Assembly (NCBI RefSeq): GCF_944387275.1
Contig: NZ_CALXEG010000031.1
Coordinates: 1-37,974 of the forward strand
Direction of reading: 5' to 3'
Source of the DNA: an uncultured Pseudoflavonifractor sp.
GTDB lineage: Bacteria > Bacillota > Clostridia > Oscillospirales > Oscillospiraceae
DNA length: 37,974 nt
In this document: piece after piece, positions 22,181 through 31,213 of the stretch
Position numbering within the stretch: the stretch's first letter is position 1
How the letters are laid out: the number at the start of each line of letters is the position of its first letter
Program-made: the position numbers and the translations under genes
Notes under the pieces: generated by a model
What the model was told of the DNA's origin: nothing
The model's input: the letters and a program-made list of their open reading frames with translations, nothing else
The model's database searches: none

Positions 22181-23263
22181 GTGACCGAAAAACGCCTTGT
22201 CCGTGTCCTGCTGACCCTGCTCTGTGCCGCTCTGGCCGCCGCCGGGGTGTGGCTGGCCCTCACCGTGCTGCTGCCCTGGGTGCTCCCCTTCCTGCTGGCC
22301 CTGGGGCTGGCCTGGCTGATGGAGCCCGCCGTCGCGCTGCTGATGAGCCGGTTCCGGCTCAGGCGGGGACTGGCCGCAGCCCTCACCACCGTGGGGCTGG
22401 TCCTCCTGCTCTGCGGCGCCCTGGGCCTGATCCTGTGGCGGGTGGGGTACGAGCTGGCCCTGCTGCTGGGCCGCCTGCCCGTGCTGCTCTCCGGCCTGCC
22501 CGCCCTGGGCGACCAGGTGGGCGACTGGGCCTACCGCTTTATCGTGGCCCTCCCCGTCCAGCTCCAGGACTTCGCAAAAGACGCCCTGGACGGCTTCATC
22601 CGCCAGGGCATCTCCCTGCCCGCCAGGCTCTACGACCGCCTGGCCAGCATTGCCGCCGGGGCGGCCTCCGCCGTGCCCGACGCCATGCTCTTCCTCTTCA
22701 CCACCGCCCTGGCCGCCTACTTCTCCAGCGCAGCCCGGCCCCAGGTGCTCGCCTTCCTCTCCCGGCAGATACCGGCAGCCTGGCGGGGACGGCTGGGCAA
22801 GGCCGTCCCCGTGCTTAAGGACACCCTTGGGAGCTGGCTGCGGGCCCAGGGCCTGCTCATGCTCATCACCTTCGGCGAGCTGACGGTGGGCTTCCTGGTG
22901 CTGCGGGTGGAGCTGGCCCTGCTGCTGGCCGCCCTGGTGGCTCTGGTGGACGCACTGCCCGTCTTCGGTACGGGGACAATTCTTCTCCCCTGGGCCCTAT
23001 TCTCCCTGCTCTCCGGAGACTGGAGGCTGGCCCTGGGGCTGGCCGTGCTCTACGGCCTTGTGTCCGCTGTGCGCAGCCTGCTGGAGCCCAGGCTGGTGGG
23101 CCGAAAGGCAGGGCTGCCGCCCCTGGCCGCCCTCCTGGCCATGTACGTGGGCTTCCGGGCCTTCGGCGTGTGGGGCATGATTTTTTCCCCCCTGGCCGCC
23201 ATCTTCCTCAAACAGCTCCACGACAGCGGCGTCTTCCGCCTCTGGCGGGACCGGGTCCGTTAG
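22181..23263 (+). CDS. AI-2E/YtvI-family transporter-like membrane protein
   Basis: 360 residues, GTG start with AGGAGG upstream. Seven to eight hydrophobic segments in the family order: two at 10-50, one at 65-85, an extramembrane stretch (100-155), and a C-terminal block with GTGTILLPWALFSLLSGDWRLA and the late EPRLVGRKAGLPPLAALLAMYVG box typical of PF01594. Members include the sporulation protein YtvI and exporters of small molecules or ions. The substrate is unknown. It ends three bases before the convergent helicase gene. Confidence 0.9.
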   Translation: MTEKRLVRVLLTLLCAALAAAGVWLALTVLLPWVLPFLLALGLAWLMEPAVALLMSRFRLRRGLAAALTTVGLVLLLCGALGLILWRVGYELALLLGRLPVLLSGLPALGDQVGDWAYRFIVALPVQLQDFAKDALDGFIRQGISLPARLYDRLASIAAGAASAVPDAMLFLFTTALAAYFSSAARPQVLAFLSRQIPAAWRGRLGKAVPVLKDTLGSWLRAQGLLMLITFGELTVGFLVLRVELALLLAALVALVDALPVFGTGTILLPWALFSLLSGDWRLALGLAVLYGLVSAVRSLLEPRLVGRKAGLPPLAALLAMYVGFRAFGVWGMIFSPLAAIFLKQLHDSGVFRLWRDRVR

Positions 23264-23266
23264 GCC

Positions 23267-26200
23267 TCAGAACAGGCTCAGCTGGCCGTCCCCGCCGCCC
23301 CGGACAGGCCGCACGGCCTGCTCCGTCTCCATGGCCTCCGGCGGGATGTCCCCCAGGAAGGGGGACGGCTCCGGCCCGGTGACCAGGATCAGCTCCTCCA
23401 TGGCCCGGGTCATGCCCACGTAGAACAGCCGCCGCTCCTCCGCCGGGTCGGACGCCCTGCGGCGGGACTGGTAGGGCAGCAGCCCCTTCTCCACCCCGCA
23501 GAGGAACACCACCGGGAACTCCAGGCCCTTGGCGGCGTGGAGGGTGGTGAGGGTCACATATCCCGCCTGGTACCCCTGTCCGGCGCTGCGCAGCAGGTCG
23601 GCCTCCCGGCCCACCGCCAGGCTGAGCAGCAGATCCTCCATCCGGCGGTAGAACACCGCCATGTCCATCAGCCGCTCCAGGGGCTCCGCCCCTGCCTGGC
23701 CCACCCCGCGGCCGTAGGCCTCCAGCAGCCGGACCGGCTTGTCCCGGCCCATGAGGGGCGCCAGCTGCTCCATCAGCGCCCGCCAGCGGGACAGGGCTTC
23801 CGCGTCAGGACAGGCCCCCTCGGCAGCTCTGGCACGCTCCACGGGGCTGCCCGCCGCCTTCTTCCACACCTCCGCAGCGGCCCGGGCCGTGTCCGGCGGG
23901 CAGTCAAAGCCCAGCATCAGGGCCAGCGCCGGGTCCTCCCGCTCCGGAAAGGCCAGCGCCCGGAAAAAGGCCAGCGCCCCCCGGACCGTCCGGTGGGTGA
24001 GAAAGCCGCCCCCACCGGCCACTGCGCAGGGAATGCCCTCCTTCCGCAGGCACTGCTCCAGCAGCTCCAGCTGACGCCGGGTCCGGCAGCACACCGCAAA
24101 GTCGGAGAAGGTGCGCTGCCCCTCCCCGTCGGCGGACACCATGTCCATGCCGCCCACCTGGCGGCCGATCTCCTTGGCCACGAATATTCCCTGGAAAAGG
24201 GGGCTGTCCGCCGTCACCAGCCGCACCGCACCGCCGGGGCCTGGGACGCTGCACAGCCCCCGGGGCCCGCCGCCGTTCTTCTCGATGACCGGCAGGGCGC
24301 AACGGAGGATCTCCGCCCGGGAGCGGTAGTTCTCCGTCAGGCGGACGGTACATATCTCCGGCCAGTCCTCCGCCAGGTGCTGCCAGCAGGTCCCGTCCCC
24401 GCCCCGGAAGCTGTAGATGGACTGGTCCGGGTCGCCGATGACGAACAGGCTCTCTCCCGCCCGGTTCCAGGCCCGCAGCAGGCGGTACTGCACAGGGTCG
24501 CAGTCCTGGAACTCATCCACCAGCAGGTGGGTGAAGGGCCGCAGATCCCTGTCCGGCGCACCCTCCGCCCGCGCCAGCTCGGCAAGCAGCAGGTCGTCAA
24601 AGTCCATGGCCCCGCGCTCTTTCAGCATGGACTGATAGGCCGCGCAGGCCTTCTGCTCCTCTTCGCTCAGCGCCACGGGCAGGCCGTTCTTCTCCATGGA
24701 CACCGCCCGCAGCAGCTCCTCGGGGGACAGGGTCTCCCCCGCCGCCGCCTCCGCCAGGGCCAGGGTCTCGGACTGGTCCAGCAGGCACACGCCGGGCTGG
24801 TTTTTCAGGCTGATGGCGTGGAAGGTGCCCACCGTCAGGCCGCGCAGGGCCCGCTTGCCCCCCAGTACGTGCTCCAGCCGCTGCCGCAGCTCCTCCGCGG
24901 CCCGGTTGGTGAAGGTGACCGCCGTAATCTGCCCGGCGCTCACCCCGCAGTCCCCGATCAGATGGGCGATCCGGCAGGCCAGGGTGCGGGTCTTGCCCGT
25001 GCCCGGCCCGGCGGACACCGCCACTGCACGGCTGTCCGCCTCCACGGCGGCCCGCTGGGCCTCGTTGAGCCCGGCTGCCGCTGCCGTGTGCCTCTGCTCC
25101 CCCTCCTCCGCCGCCTTTTTCACCGGCAGGGACTTGTGCTCCTTGCCCTTCTTCTCGGCGGGCGCGGCGGCGCCGAACAGGCTCACCTGGCCGCTGATGG
25201 TCTCCCGCTCCCCGTCGGTCAGCAGGCCGATCTTGCCGTACACCCCGTCGTACCCCGCCGTCCGCTCCACCTGGCCGCTGCGCAGGCGGCGGATGCCCTC
25301 GGCCACGCAGGGCCCGGCGGTGTGCTCGATGTCCTCCACAGGCGCGTCCCGCAGGATGTGAAATTCCGTGCCCAGCCGGGAGAGCATGCGCTCATAGAGG
25401 GCGGCGTTCTTCTTGCTCTCCGGGCTGCCCCCCAGGGACGCGGCGATGACCTCCGGCAGGGGCACCAGACTCTGGAAGTCCTTGGCCCCCTCAGGGCGGA
25501 AGCCCTCCGGCCGGTCGGCCAGCTCCTCCACCCGGTGGAGCACCCCCACGGTCACCTTCTTGCCGCACACCGGGCACTTGCCCCCTGCTGCCACCGTCTC
25601 CACCGGCGTCAGGCACTGGCCGCAGGTCCGGTGGCCGTCCAGGTGGTACTTCCCCTCCTCGGGGAAAAACTCCAGGGTGCCCAGCAGGCCCTCGCCGGTA
25701 CACAGAGCCCGGCGCAGGCCGGCATAGTCGGGATGGATGTCAAGTAAATCTGCTTCACGGCCTAATTTGGCCGGCGAGTGGGCGTCCGAGTGGGACACCA
25801 GCTGGTAGCCGTCCAGGGCGGAGAGCCGCCAGTTCATGGGCGGATCGGAGGAGAGCCCGGTCTCCAGGGCGTGGATCTCCCCGGTCAGGTCCCCAAAACA
25901 GTCCTCCAGAGCGTCAAAGCCCGAGAAGGCCCCAAAGACGGAGAAATGGGGCGTCCAGATATGGGCGGGGATGAACACCGCGTCGGGACAGGCCTCCAGG
26001 GTGATCTCCAGCAGGTCACGGCAGTCCAGGCCCAGGATGGGCCGGCCGTCGGAGCGGATGTTGCCAATGGCCTCCAGCCGCCGGGACAGCTCCTCCGCCG
26101 CCTCCAGGTGGGGCAGCAGGATGAGGCTGTGGACCTTCCGCACCTTGCCGTCCTTCTTGTAGATGGTGCTGATCTCCCCGGTGACCACAAAGCGGGGCGC

Positions 26201-26434
26201 GTCTGCGCCGGGAATCTCCTCGGGCAGGCGGAATTCCTCCTTCAGCACGTACAGGCCGTCCCTGTCCCGCTCCAGCTTGTCCGCCAGCTCCGCCCGCCAG
26301 GCCGGGTGGGTGAAGTCGCCGGTGCCCACCAGGCCGATACCCTTCCGCCTGGCCCACAGGTCCAGGTACTCGGGCACGCACTGGGCGCTGGTGGCCCGGG
26401 AGTATTTCGAATGAATATGCAGGTCCGCGATCAT
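23267..26434 (-). CDS. PHP domain - UvrD/Rep-type helicase fusion
   Basis: 1055 residues from ATG 26434 (GAGAGGAG upstream); an earlier in-frame start lacks a site. Residues 1-400 are a PHP phosphoesterase-like domain: IADLHIHSKYSRATS, VGTGDFTHPAW, AHIWTPHFSVFG, LVSHSDAHSPAKLGRE, with a zinc-ribbon-like insertion (CGQC...CPVCGKK, about 315-340). From about 500 it is a superfamily 1A helicase: SAGPGTGKTRTL (Walker A), LVDEFQDCDPVQYRLL, VIGDPDQSIYSFRGG, LTTLHAAKGLEFPVVFLCG, YVGMTRAMEELILV. The combination suggests DNA repair with a metal-dependent phosphatase or nuclease step; the fusion recurs in Clostridia but its role is not established. Confidence 0.92.
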   Translation of the reverse strand: MIADLHIHSKYSRATSAQCVPEYLDLWARRKGIGLVGTGDFTHPAWRAELADKLERDRDGLYVLKEEFRLPEEIPGADAPRFVVTGEISTIYKKDGKVRKVHSLILLPHLEAAEELSRRLEAIGNIRSDGRPILGLDCRDLLEITLEACPDAVFIPAHIWTPHFSVFGAFSGFDALEDCFGDLTGEIHALETGLSSDPPMNWRLSALDGYQLVSHSDAHSPAKLGREADLLDIHPDYAGLRRALCTGEGLLGTLEFFPEEGKYHLDGHRTCGQCLTPVETVAAGGKCPVCGKKVTVGVLHRVEELADRPEGFRPEGAKDFQSLVPLPEVIAASLGGSPESKKNAALYERMLSRLGTEFHILRDAPVEDIEHTAGPCVAEGIRRLRSGQVERTAGYDGVYGKIGLLTDGERETISGQVSLFGAAAPAEKKGKEHKSLPVKKAAEEGEQRHTAAAAGLNEAQRAAVEADSRAVAVSAGPGTGKTRTLACRIAHLIGDCGVSAGQITAVTFTNRAAEELRQRLEHVLGGKRALRGLTVGTFHAISLKNQPGVCLLDQSETLALAEAAAGETLSPEELLRAVSMEKNGLPVALSEEEQKACAAYQSMLKERGAMDFDDLLLAELARAEGAPDRDLRPFTHLLVDEFQDCDPVQYRLLRAWNRAGESLFVIGDPDQSIYSFRGGDGTCWQHLAEDWPEICTVRLTENYRSRAEILRCALPVIEKNGGGPRGLCSVPGPGGAVRLVTADSPLFQGIFVAKEIGRQVGGMDMVSADGEGQRTFSDFAVCCRTRRQLELLEQCLRKEGIPCAVAGGGGFLTHRTVRGALAFFRALAFPEREDPALALMLGFDCPPDTARAAAEVWKKAAGSPVERARAAEGACPDAEALSRWRALMEQLAPLMGRDKPVRLLEAYGRGVGQAGAEPLERLMDMAVFYRRMEDLLLSLAVGREADLLRSAGQGYQAGYVTLTTLHAAKGLEFPVVFLCGVEKGLLPYQSRRRASDPAEERRLFYVGMTRAMEELILVTGPEPSPFLGDIPPEAMETEQAVRPVRGGGDGQLSLF

Positions 26435-26471
26435 GCCGCTTCTCCTCTCCGCCGCCGTCCGGCGCATAAAA

Positions 26472-26500
26472 TACCCCCGGCCGCCAAAGGGCCGGGGGTA
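26472..26500 (-). terminator. terminator after mntR-like gene
   Basis: TACCCCCGGCC (26472-26482) pairs with GGCCGGGGGTA (26490-26500); on the minus strand it is followed by TTTTAT. It separates the regulator from the PHP-UvrD gene. Confidence 0.7.
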
Positions 26501-26513
26501 AGATCTGCCGCGC

Positions 26514-26891
26514 TTATTCCTCCGGAAGCTTCCCGGCGATATGCTCCTTGATCTTCTGGAACGTCTCGTCCGACACGTCGTGCTCAATTCGGCACGCGTC
26601 CTCCGCCGCCGTCTCCGGCGACACCCCAAGGGCCACCAGCCACTTGCTGAGGAACCGGTGCCGCTCGTAGATGCGGGAGGCGATCTCCATGCCCGCGTCC
26701 GTCAGGTCGATGAGCCCCTCCTTGTCCATGGTGATATAGCCGTTCTCCCGCAGCAGGCTCATGGCCCGGCTGATGCTGGGCTTGGAAAAATCCATCTTGC
26801 GGGCAATATCGATAGAGCGCACCGCGCCCTTTTCCTCCTTGAGCATCAGGATGGTCTCCAGATAGTTCTCCGCGGATTCCTGAATCTTCAT
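26514..26891 (-). CDS. MntR/DtxR-family metal-dependent regulator
   Basis: 125 residues from ATG 26891 (GGAGGTG upstream). N-terminal winged helix (1-65): ESAENYLETILMLKEEKGAVRSIDIARKM-type start and FSKPSISRAMSLLRENGYI recognition helix. Dimerisation/metal domain (70-125): ERHRFLSKWLVALGV and EDACRIEHDVSDETFQKI, which carries His/Glu ligands typical of MntR rather than a full DtxR (no SH3-like domain). It probably represses manganese or iron uptake genes elsewhere; none are adjacent. Confidence 0.9.
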   Translation of the reverse strand: MKIQESAENYLETILMLKEEKGAVRSIDIARKMDFSKPSISRAMSLLRENGYITMDKEGLIDLTDAGMEIASRIYERHRFLSKWLVALGVSPETAAEDACRIEHDVSDETFQKIKEHIAGKLPEE

Positions 26892-27055
26892 GACACACCT
26901 CCGGTTTTTTTCGCCGTTGGAAGCCGCCGCCCGGCGGCAGCGTGCGCGCCGGACATCCGTACCAGCCCCCGCGCCCATCCATTTTTATCAATTTTAGCAT
27001 AGCGTGCCCTGAAAGGCAAGGAGCGAATTCCCCGGGCCGCGGCCACGGGAAAAGC

Positions 27056-27077
27056 CCCCCGGCCGCATGGCCGGGGG
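27056..27077 (-). terminator. GC-rich hairpin near the left end of the mobile element
   Basis: CCCCCGGCC (27056-27064) pairs with GGCCGGGGG (27069-27077); on the minus strand followed by CTTTT. It may end recombinase transcription and lies close to the likely junction of element and chromosome. Confidence 0.5.
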
Positions 27078-27121
27078 TCATAAGAAAGTAATAAGTTTTC
27101 GCAGGAACGGCATGGCTTCGG

Positions 27122-28861
27122 TCATGCCGTTTCCTGTTTCATCAGTTCGTCCACGGGAATAAAGCCCACAAGGTCATAGGAAATGCGGATATTCTGCCGC
27201 CGTTTGCCGCTGCTCTTGTCCGGCGCTTCAATGTAGATCGCCTTTACAAGCTCCCGCAGAGCGTAAGGGGTCAATTCCTGTAAATCCGCGTACTTGTGTA
27301 CCCGCTGGATGAACTGCTCCAAGTTTTCAATCTGTCGTTCCTGTACTTCAATATCCTGCTGTAAGGTCTGGATTTCCGCTTTGAGCTGCGTCTGCTCGTT
27401 CTCGTAAGACTGGCTCATCATGGAAAACCGTTCGTCCGTGATCTTCCCGGCTACATTGTCCTCATAGATGCGGATGAACAGCCGGTCAAGCTCGCCCATA
27501 CGCCGCTGCGCCTGTTCCAGACGCTTGATGCTGGCGCAGATTTTTTCCTCGCTGGACAGCCGGAGTTTATGCTCCATCACGGCCCGGAAGTAGCTTTCGT
27601 GCCGGGTCACATAGGAGATAACCGCTTTCATGTGCATCCAGACCAAATCTTCCAGTACAACCGCCCGGATGAAGTGCGCCGAACAACTTCCCGTATTGCT
27701 GCGGTAGTTGGCGCAGACAAAGTGATCCTGCCGCTTCTCAAAGTAATTGGTCGTGCAGTACCGCATTTTCGCCCCACAGTCGGCACAGTAGACCATGCCG
27801 GAAAACAGGCTGCTCTTGCCGGTTTTCGTCCTTCGGTGGCGTTGCTGGCGGATTTCCTGAACCTTGTCAAAGACTTCCTGCTCGATGATCGCCGGGTGGG
27901 TGTTGTAGAATACCGCCTGCTTTTCAAGGGGCGTGTCCCTCTGCTTCTTGTCCCAGATGGAATTAGTGTAGGTCTTGAAGTTGACCGTACAGCCGGTATA
28001 TTCCCGCCGTTCTAGAATATGGACAACGGTGTTGGTGTTCCAGTGGTAGGGATCGGAAGTCTCCGGGCTGGGGGTTTTGATACCCGCCCTGCGCTTGTAG
28101 GCGGTGGGGTTGAGAACCTTTTCCTCCTGCAAGAGCTTGGCGATCTGCATCGGCCCGCGCCCTTCCATGCAAAGCCGGAAAATGCGCTTGACTACCTGCG
28201 CCGCTGCTTCGTCCACAATCCATCTGGTCTTGTCATTCGGGTCTTTGAGATACCCAAACGGGACATTGGTAGTCAGCGGTACACCGCGCTCGCCCTTCGC
28301 TTTCTGCACCGCCCGGATTTTGCGGCTGGTATCTTTTGCAAAAAACTCGTTGAACCAGTTCTTTATACCTGCCACATCGTTGTCCGTGCTGTTGGGGTCG
28401 ATGGTGTCAAAGTGGTCGTTGATGGCGATATACCGCACTCCATACTTCGGAAACGTGAAGTTGATATACAGCCCGGTCAGCGATGAATTTCTACCCAGTC
28501 TGGATAGGTCTTTGGTGCAACAGACGGCCACATTCCCAGCCTCAATTTCAGCCAGCATGGCCTGAAAGCCGGGGCGGTCGTAGTTGGTGCCGCTGTACCC
28601 ATCGTCCACAAAGAAAGTAGGGTTGGGGAAGCGATGCTCTTTTGCGTACTGGAGCAGGATCATTTTTTGATTCTGGATGGAATTCGATACATCCCCCTTG
28701 CCGCCGTTCTTGTCATCCTTCATATCTTCCACGGATAGACGGCAATAGAGAGCCGTAATTTTTTCAGTTGCCCGCTGCATTTCTGCGTCCTCCTTCAATG
28801 GGGCAACTGCCAGTACAGGATTGGCTGCTTCTATTGTACCAAGATTCCGGGCGTTTGTCAT
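27122..28861 (-). CDS. large serine recombinase (TnpX-like)
   Basis: 579 residues. Catalyses excision and integration of the element. Resolvase domain (about 33-190) with ALYCRLSVED (catalytic Ser43), DDGYSGTNYDRPGFQAML and CTKDLSRLGRNS; recombinase domain (about 200-310) with VPFGYLKDPNDKTRWIVDEAA; zinc ribbon (CADCGAKM...CANYRSNTGSC, about 352-390); coiled coil (440-530); C-terminal DUF4368-type end (NIRISYDLVGFIPVDEL). The start ATG overlaps the TnpW stop as ATGA with GGAGG ahead, so the two are translationally coupled. A hairpin spans the stop codon (27109-27140). Confidence 0.95.
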   Translation of the reverse strand: MTNARNLGTIEAANPVLAVAPLKEDAEMQRATEKITALYCRLSVEDMKDDKNGGKGDVSNSIQNQKMILLQYAKEHRFPNPTFFVDDGYSGTNYDRPGFQAMLAEIEAGNVAVCCTKDLSRLGRNSSLTGLYINFTFPKYGVRYIAINDHFDTIDPNSTDNDVAGIKNWFNEFFAKDTSRKIRAVQKAKGERGVPLTTNVPFGYLKDPNDKTRWIVDEAAAQVVKRIFRLCMEGRGPMQIAKLLQEEKVLNPTAYKRRAGIKTPSPETSDPYHWNTNTVVHILERREYTGCTVNFKTYTNSIWDKKQRDTPLEKQAVFYNTHPAIIEQEVFDKVQEIRQQRHRRTKTGKSSLFSGMVYCADCGAKMRYCTTNYFEKRQDHFVCANYRSNTGSCSAHFIRAVVLEDLVWMHMKAVISYVTRHESYFRAVMEHKLRLSSEEKICASIKRLEQAQRRMGELDRLFIRIYEDNVAGKITDERFSMMSQSYENEQTQLKAEIQTLQQDIEVQERQIENLEQFIQRVHKYADLQELTPYALRELVKAIYIEAPDKSSGKRRQNIRISYDLVGFIPVDELMKQETA

Positions 28862-29160
28862 TCCGTGTCCTCCATCTTTTCTGTGAATTTTTCAGCCATG
28901 ATGCGCTCCATCTTCCGGTTCAGCGGCTCCGTGCCGTCATAGCTGCCGGTGACGGTGTAAACGGTACCGCCAATCTCCTTTTGTAAGGTAAATTCCGGCA
29001 GCCAAAACGCGGAGAGATTTTTGACACGGATATGCCCGCCTTCATCGATCCAGAAATTGCGCTTCGGCGGGGCGGTGGGGCCGGGGTTTGAAAAATGGTA
29101 TTCTTCCGGCGTATCCGGGCTATCTATGATTTCGGATTGGATTTTCGATTTGCTGTCCAT
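28858..29160 (-). CDS. tnpW: TnpW-like transposon-encoded protein
   Basis: 100 residues, AGGAGG ahead of the ATG. The C-terminal half (KEIGGTVYTVTGSYDGTEPL, then NRKMERIMAEKF) fits the short TnpW family seen next to serine recombinases in Tn4451-like elements. The N-terminal half is longer than in the usual 60-70 residue TnpW and contains a FWIDEGGHIRVKNL segment. Its role is unknown; coupling to the recombinase suggests a helper function in transposition. Confidence 0.78.
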   Translation of the reverse strand: MDSKSKIQSEIIDSPDTPEEYHFSNPGPTAPPKRNFWIDEGGHIRVKNLSAFWLPEFTLQKEIGGTVYTVTGSYDGTEPLNRKMERIMAEKFTEKMEDTE

Positions 29161-29186
29161 AGGTGCCTCCTGAAAATGTGTAAGGG

Positions 29187-30644
29187 TTAGTGTTCGATTT
29201 CCTGCTTTTTCTGCCGTGTAACGGCGTTTTGGCGCTCCTGCTCATGCTGTACCTGATAGATGCTGTAATGGATGGCCCAGAGCTTTTTTGTGTCGGCGTA
29301 CAGTGGCGCAATCTTTTGCTGTAACGCCTGATACTCGGTTTCCAGCTTAGATTTCTCCTTCCGCCATGCATGGACGGGGAGTTTCCCGTCCACCCACTGG
29401 TTTTTCAGTTTACGCTCGGCCATGTAAAATGTCCGCAGCACATTCTCATGCTCTGTCTTGTATTTCTGGCGAGATTTATCGAAGCGGATGGTTTTCAGCT
29501 TGTCGGTAACGGGTTTGCCCTGCTGGTAATAGTCCGCCATGCGGAGCAGCTCGTCCAGCTTCTTGATACGGGTCTGTTTCCCGGATGCGGATTCTTTCAG
29601 TACGTTAATCTGTTCCTGCATGGAGTTCAGCAGCGCGTCCAAATCCTCAGTGGTGCGAAGTTGTTTGGATTCCAGATAGCCGATAGTTTCCGAAAACTTT
29701 TTCAAATTCCCGATTTTGGCCTTACCGCTGTATGCACCCTTATTGCGGGTGTCATAGTAGGCGGACAGCAGTTCCACCAATGCAGGCGGCTGGGGTGCGG
29801 AAAGCTCGGCTTTGACCTCTTTCAGCCAGCCGATCAGGGATGCGATTTTTTGCTTTGCCTCCCGCAGCATGGAGTTGGTTTTCCTGATCCAGCGGTTGAG
29901 GTCGCCCTTATCGGTGCGGATGCCCCTTTGTTCCATCGCCTTGACGGTGGGTAACTGCTCCACACCCTGCCGCTCATAGCTGCGGTGGTCGATGCGGCAA
30001 TCCAAGCCCTTCTCCGCGAATTTGGCGTTGCACAGCTCCGCCCACGCCTGCCGCCACTGCTCCAAGGTGTCGGGGCTGCCCCAGTCGGTGGTGGGGACGG
30101 CGTTGAACACATGGTTTCCGGCCTCGTCCCGGATGCGCTCGCCGTGCTCATCCAGCACATATTCCCGGCGCTGTTTGCTGCCCCACCGGCCGTCTGGCAA
30201 GATGGGCCGGATGGGGCACAGCACATGGAAGTGCGGGTTCTGGATGCCGCCGTCCTCTCTGTCCGGCTGATGTACGGCAAAATCCACCACCATGCCACGG
30301 CTCACAAACTGCTCCAACAAAAAATGCCTTGCAAGGGCGATATTCTCCTGCATGGAGAATTCGTTCTGCAAGGCAATGTCAAAACTATATGCAAGCTGGG
30401 CTTTTTTCCCGCGCTCGGCTTTCTCTACGGCATTCCAGAGGGTTTGCCGGTCTGCATATTCCTGCGGGGTATGGGGCGGCAGCAGGATTTCAGAACAGAC
30501 CACGCCGCCCTTGCGGGTGTAGTCGCTGTCCTCTCCGTAATACTCGCTGTGCAGCTTTTCGCCGGAGCGGTAGGCGGCGGATGCCACAACCGATTGCCCT
30601 GCGCTGCGTTTGATCTGTGTCACGTGAAAATGATATAGCGCAAT
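29187..30644 (-). CDS. MobA/MobL (MOBQ) relaxase, probable ATT start
   Basis: About 485 residues. Nicks oriT to begin conjugal transfer. The N-terminal relaxase domain has LYHFHVTQIKRSAGQSV, SAAYRSGEKL, and the metal-binding HFHVLCP (about 138-144); the C-terminal half is helical. The first standard start is GTG at 30621-30623, but conserved residues ALYHFH precede it in frame back to ATT at 30642-30644, which has AGGAAAGGG exactly seven bases upstream. ATT is therefore the likely start; a stop codon lies just above. It follows the DUF3847 gene by three bases. Confidence 0.92.
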   Translation of the reverse strand: MALYHFHVTQIKRSAGQSVVASAAYRSGEKLHSEYYGEDSDYTRKGGVVCSEILLPPHTPQEYADRQTLWNAVEKAERGKKAQLAYSFDIALQNEFSMQENIALARHFLLEQFVSRGMVVDFAVHQPDREDGGIQNPHFHVLCPIRPILPDGRWGSKQRREYVLDEHGERIRDEAGNHVFNAVPTTDWGSPDTLEQWRQAWAELCNAKFAEKGLDCRIDHRSYERQGVEQLPTVKAMEQRGIRTDKGDLNRWIRKTNSMLREAKQKIASLIGWLKEVKAELSAPQPPALVELLSAYYDTRNKGAYSGKAKIGNLKKFSETIGYLESKQLRTTEDLDALLNSMQEQINVLKESASGKQTRIKKLDELLRMADYYQQGKPVTDKLKTIRFDKSRQKYKTEHENVLRTFYMAERKLKNQWVDGKLPVHAWRKEKSKLETEYQALQQKIAPLYADTKKLWAIHYSIYQVQHEQERQNAVTRQKKQEIEH

Positions 30645-30647
30645 AGA

Positions 30648-30965
30648 TTATCCCTTTCCTTTCTGCCCGGCGGCGTTGTGGACGTTGACGGCGGACATGA
30701 GCAGATGTTTGACCTCCGGCAGAGCAAACGCTTTTTCCGCAAAGGTGTAAAATTCGGTTTCGCTCAAAACCTTTGCCAGCGGCTCTACGCTTTCGATGGC
30801 CGCGCCGCGGGTAATGAGGCGGTGCGCCCGTTTGCGGCGGTCGCCTTTCTCGTAGTAGCTGCGGCGGTTTTCAAGCTGCTGCTGTCTGTGTTGGAGTTGG
30901 GCAAGCTGCCGTTTCTTGGCGGCGATTTCAGCTTCCAGCTCCGGGATGGTTTTCTGTTTGGGCAT
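30648..30965 (-). CDS. DUF3847 family protein of mobilizable elements
   Basis: 105 residues, AAGGAGG ahead of the ATG. N-terminal coiled coil (ELEAEIAAKKRQLAQLQHRQQQL), then basic RRSYYEKGDRRKRAHRLITRGAAIES, and a C-terminal helical part (FYTFAEKAFALPEVKHLL). The family is found directly ahead of MobA/MobL relaxase genes in Firmicutes elements and may be an accessory (relaxosome or oriT-binding) protein; its coiled-coil/basic make-up resembles MobC-type helpers, but this is inference. Confidence 0.88.
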   Translation of the reverse strand: MPKQKTIPELEAEIAAKKRQLAQLQHRQQQLENRRSYYEKGDRRKRAHRLITRGAAIESVEPLAKVLSETEFYTFAEKAFALPEVKHLLMSAVNVHNAAGQKGKG

Positions 30966-31004
30966 GGTGCATGACCTCCTTAAAATTGATGGATAAATAT
31001 AAAA

Positions 31005-31035
31005 AGACCGCCTACCGAAAAACGGTAAACGGTCT
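31005..31035 (-). terminator. terminator ahead of the mob operon
   Basis: AGACCG (31005-31010) pairs with CGGTCT (31030-31035) and TACCG with CGGTA inside; on the minus strand followed by TTTTTATATTT. It lies between the oriT region and the DUF3847 gene and could stop read-through from the SLH gene or act as an attenuator. Confidence 0.65.
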
Positions 31036-31051
31036 GGGGGACATATTCAAA

Positions 31052-31101
31052 ACTTTGCGGGCGGTGCTGTTTGCGTCAGCAAATTGCTCCGCCCGCAAAG
31101 T
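31052..31101. repeat. 13-bp inverted repeat upstream of the mob operon
   Basis: ACTTTGCGGGCGG (31052-31064) is the reverse complement of CCGCCCGCAAAGT (31089-31101), with further pairing TGCTG..CAGCA inside. Possible binding site or part of the transfer origin region. Confidence 0.7.
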
Positions 31102-31165
31102 GCGCAGGAGATAGGTGAAGCCGCAAGAGGGTGCAGCCCTCTTGTTCGGAACGCAGTGACGCAAA

Positions 31166-31194
31166 ACAGCCCGGACATTCGCTGTCCGGGCTGT
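31166..31194. repeat. 12-bp perfect inverted repeat
   Basis: ACAGCCCGGACA (31166-31177) pairs with TGTCCGGGCTGT (31183-31194), loop TTCGC; followed on the minus strand by TTTT. May be a terminator or a relaxosome element. Confidence 0.7.
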
Positions 31195-31213
31195 CTGCCT
31201 CGCAGAGCGCACG

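Noticed and set aside
23537-25747. 736-codon plus-strand frame over the helicase gene
   Set aside because: Shadow of the PHP-UvrD gene; helicase motifs are all on the minus strand.
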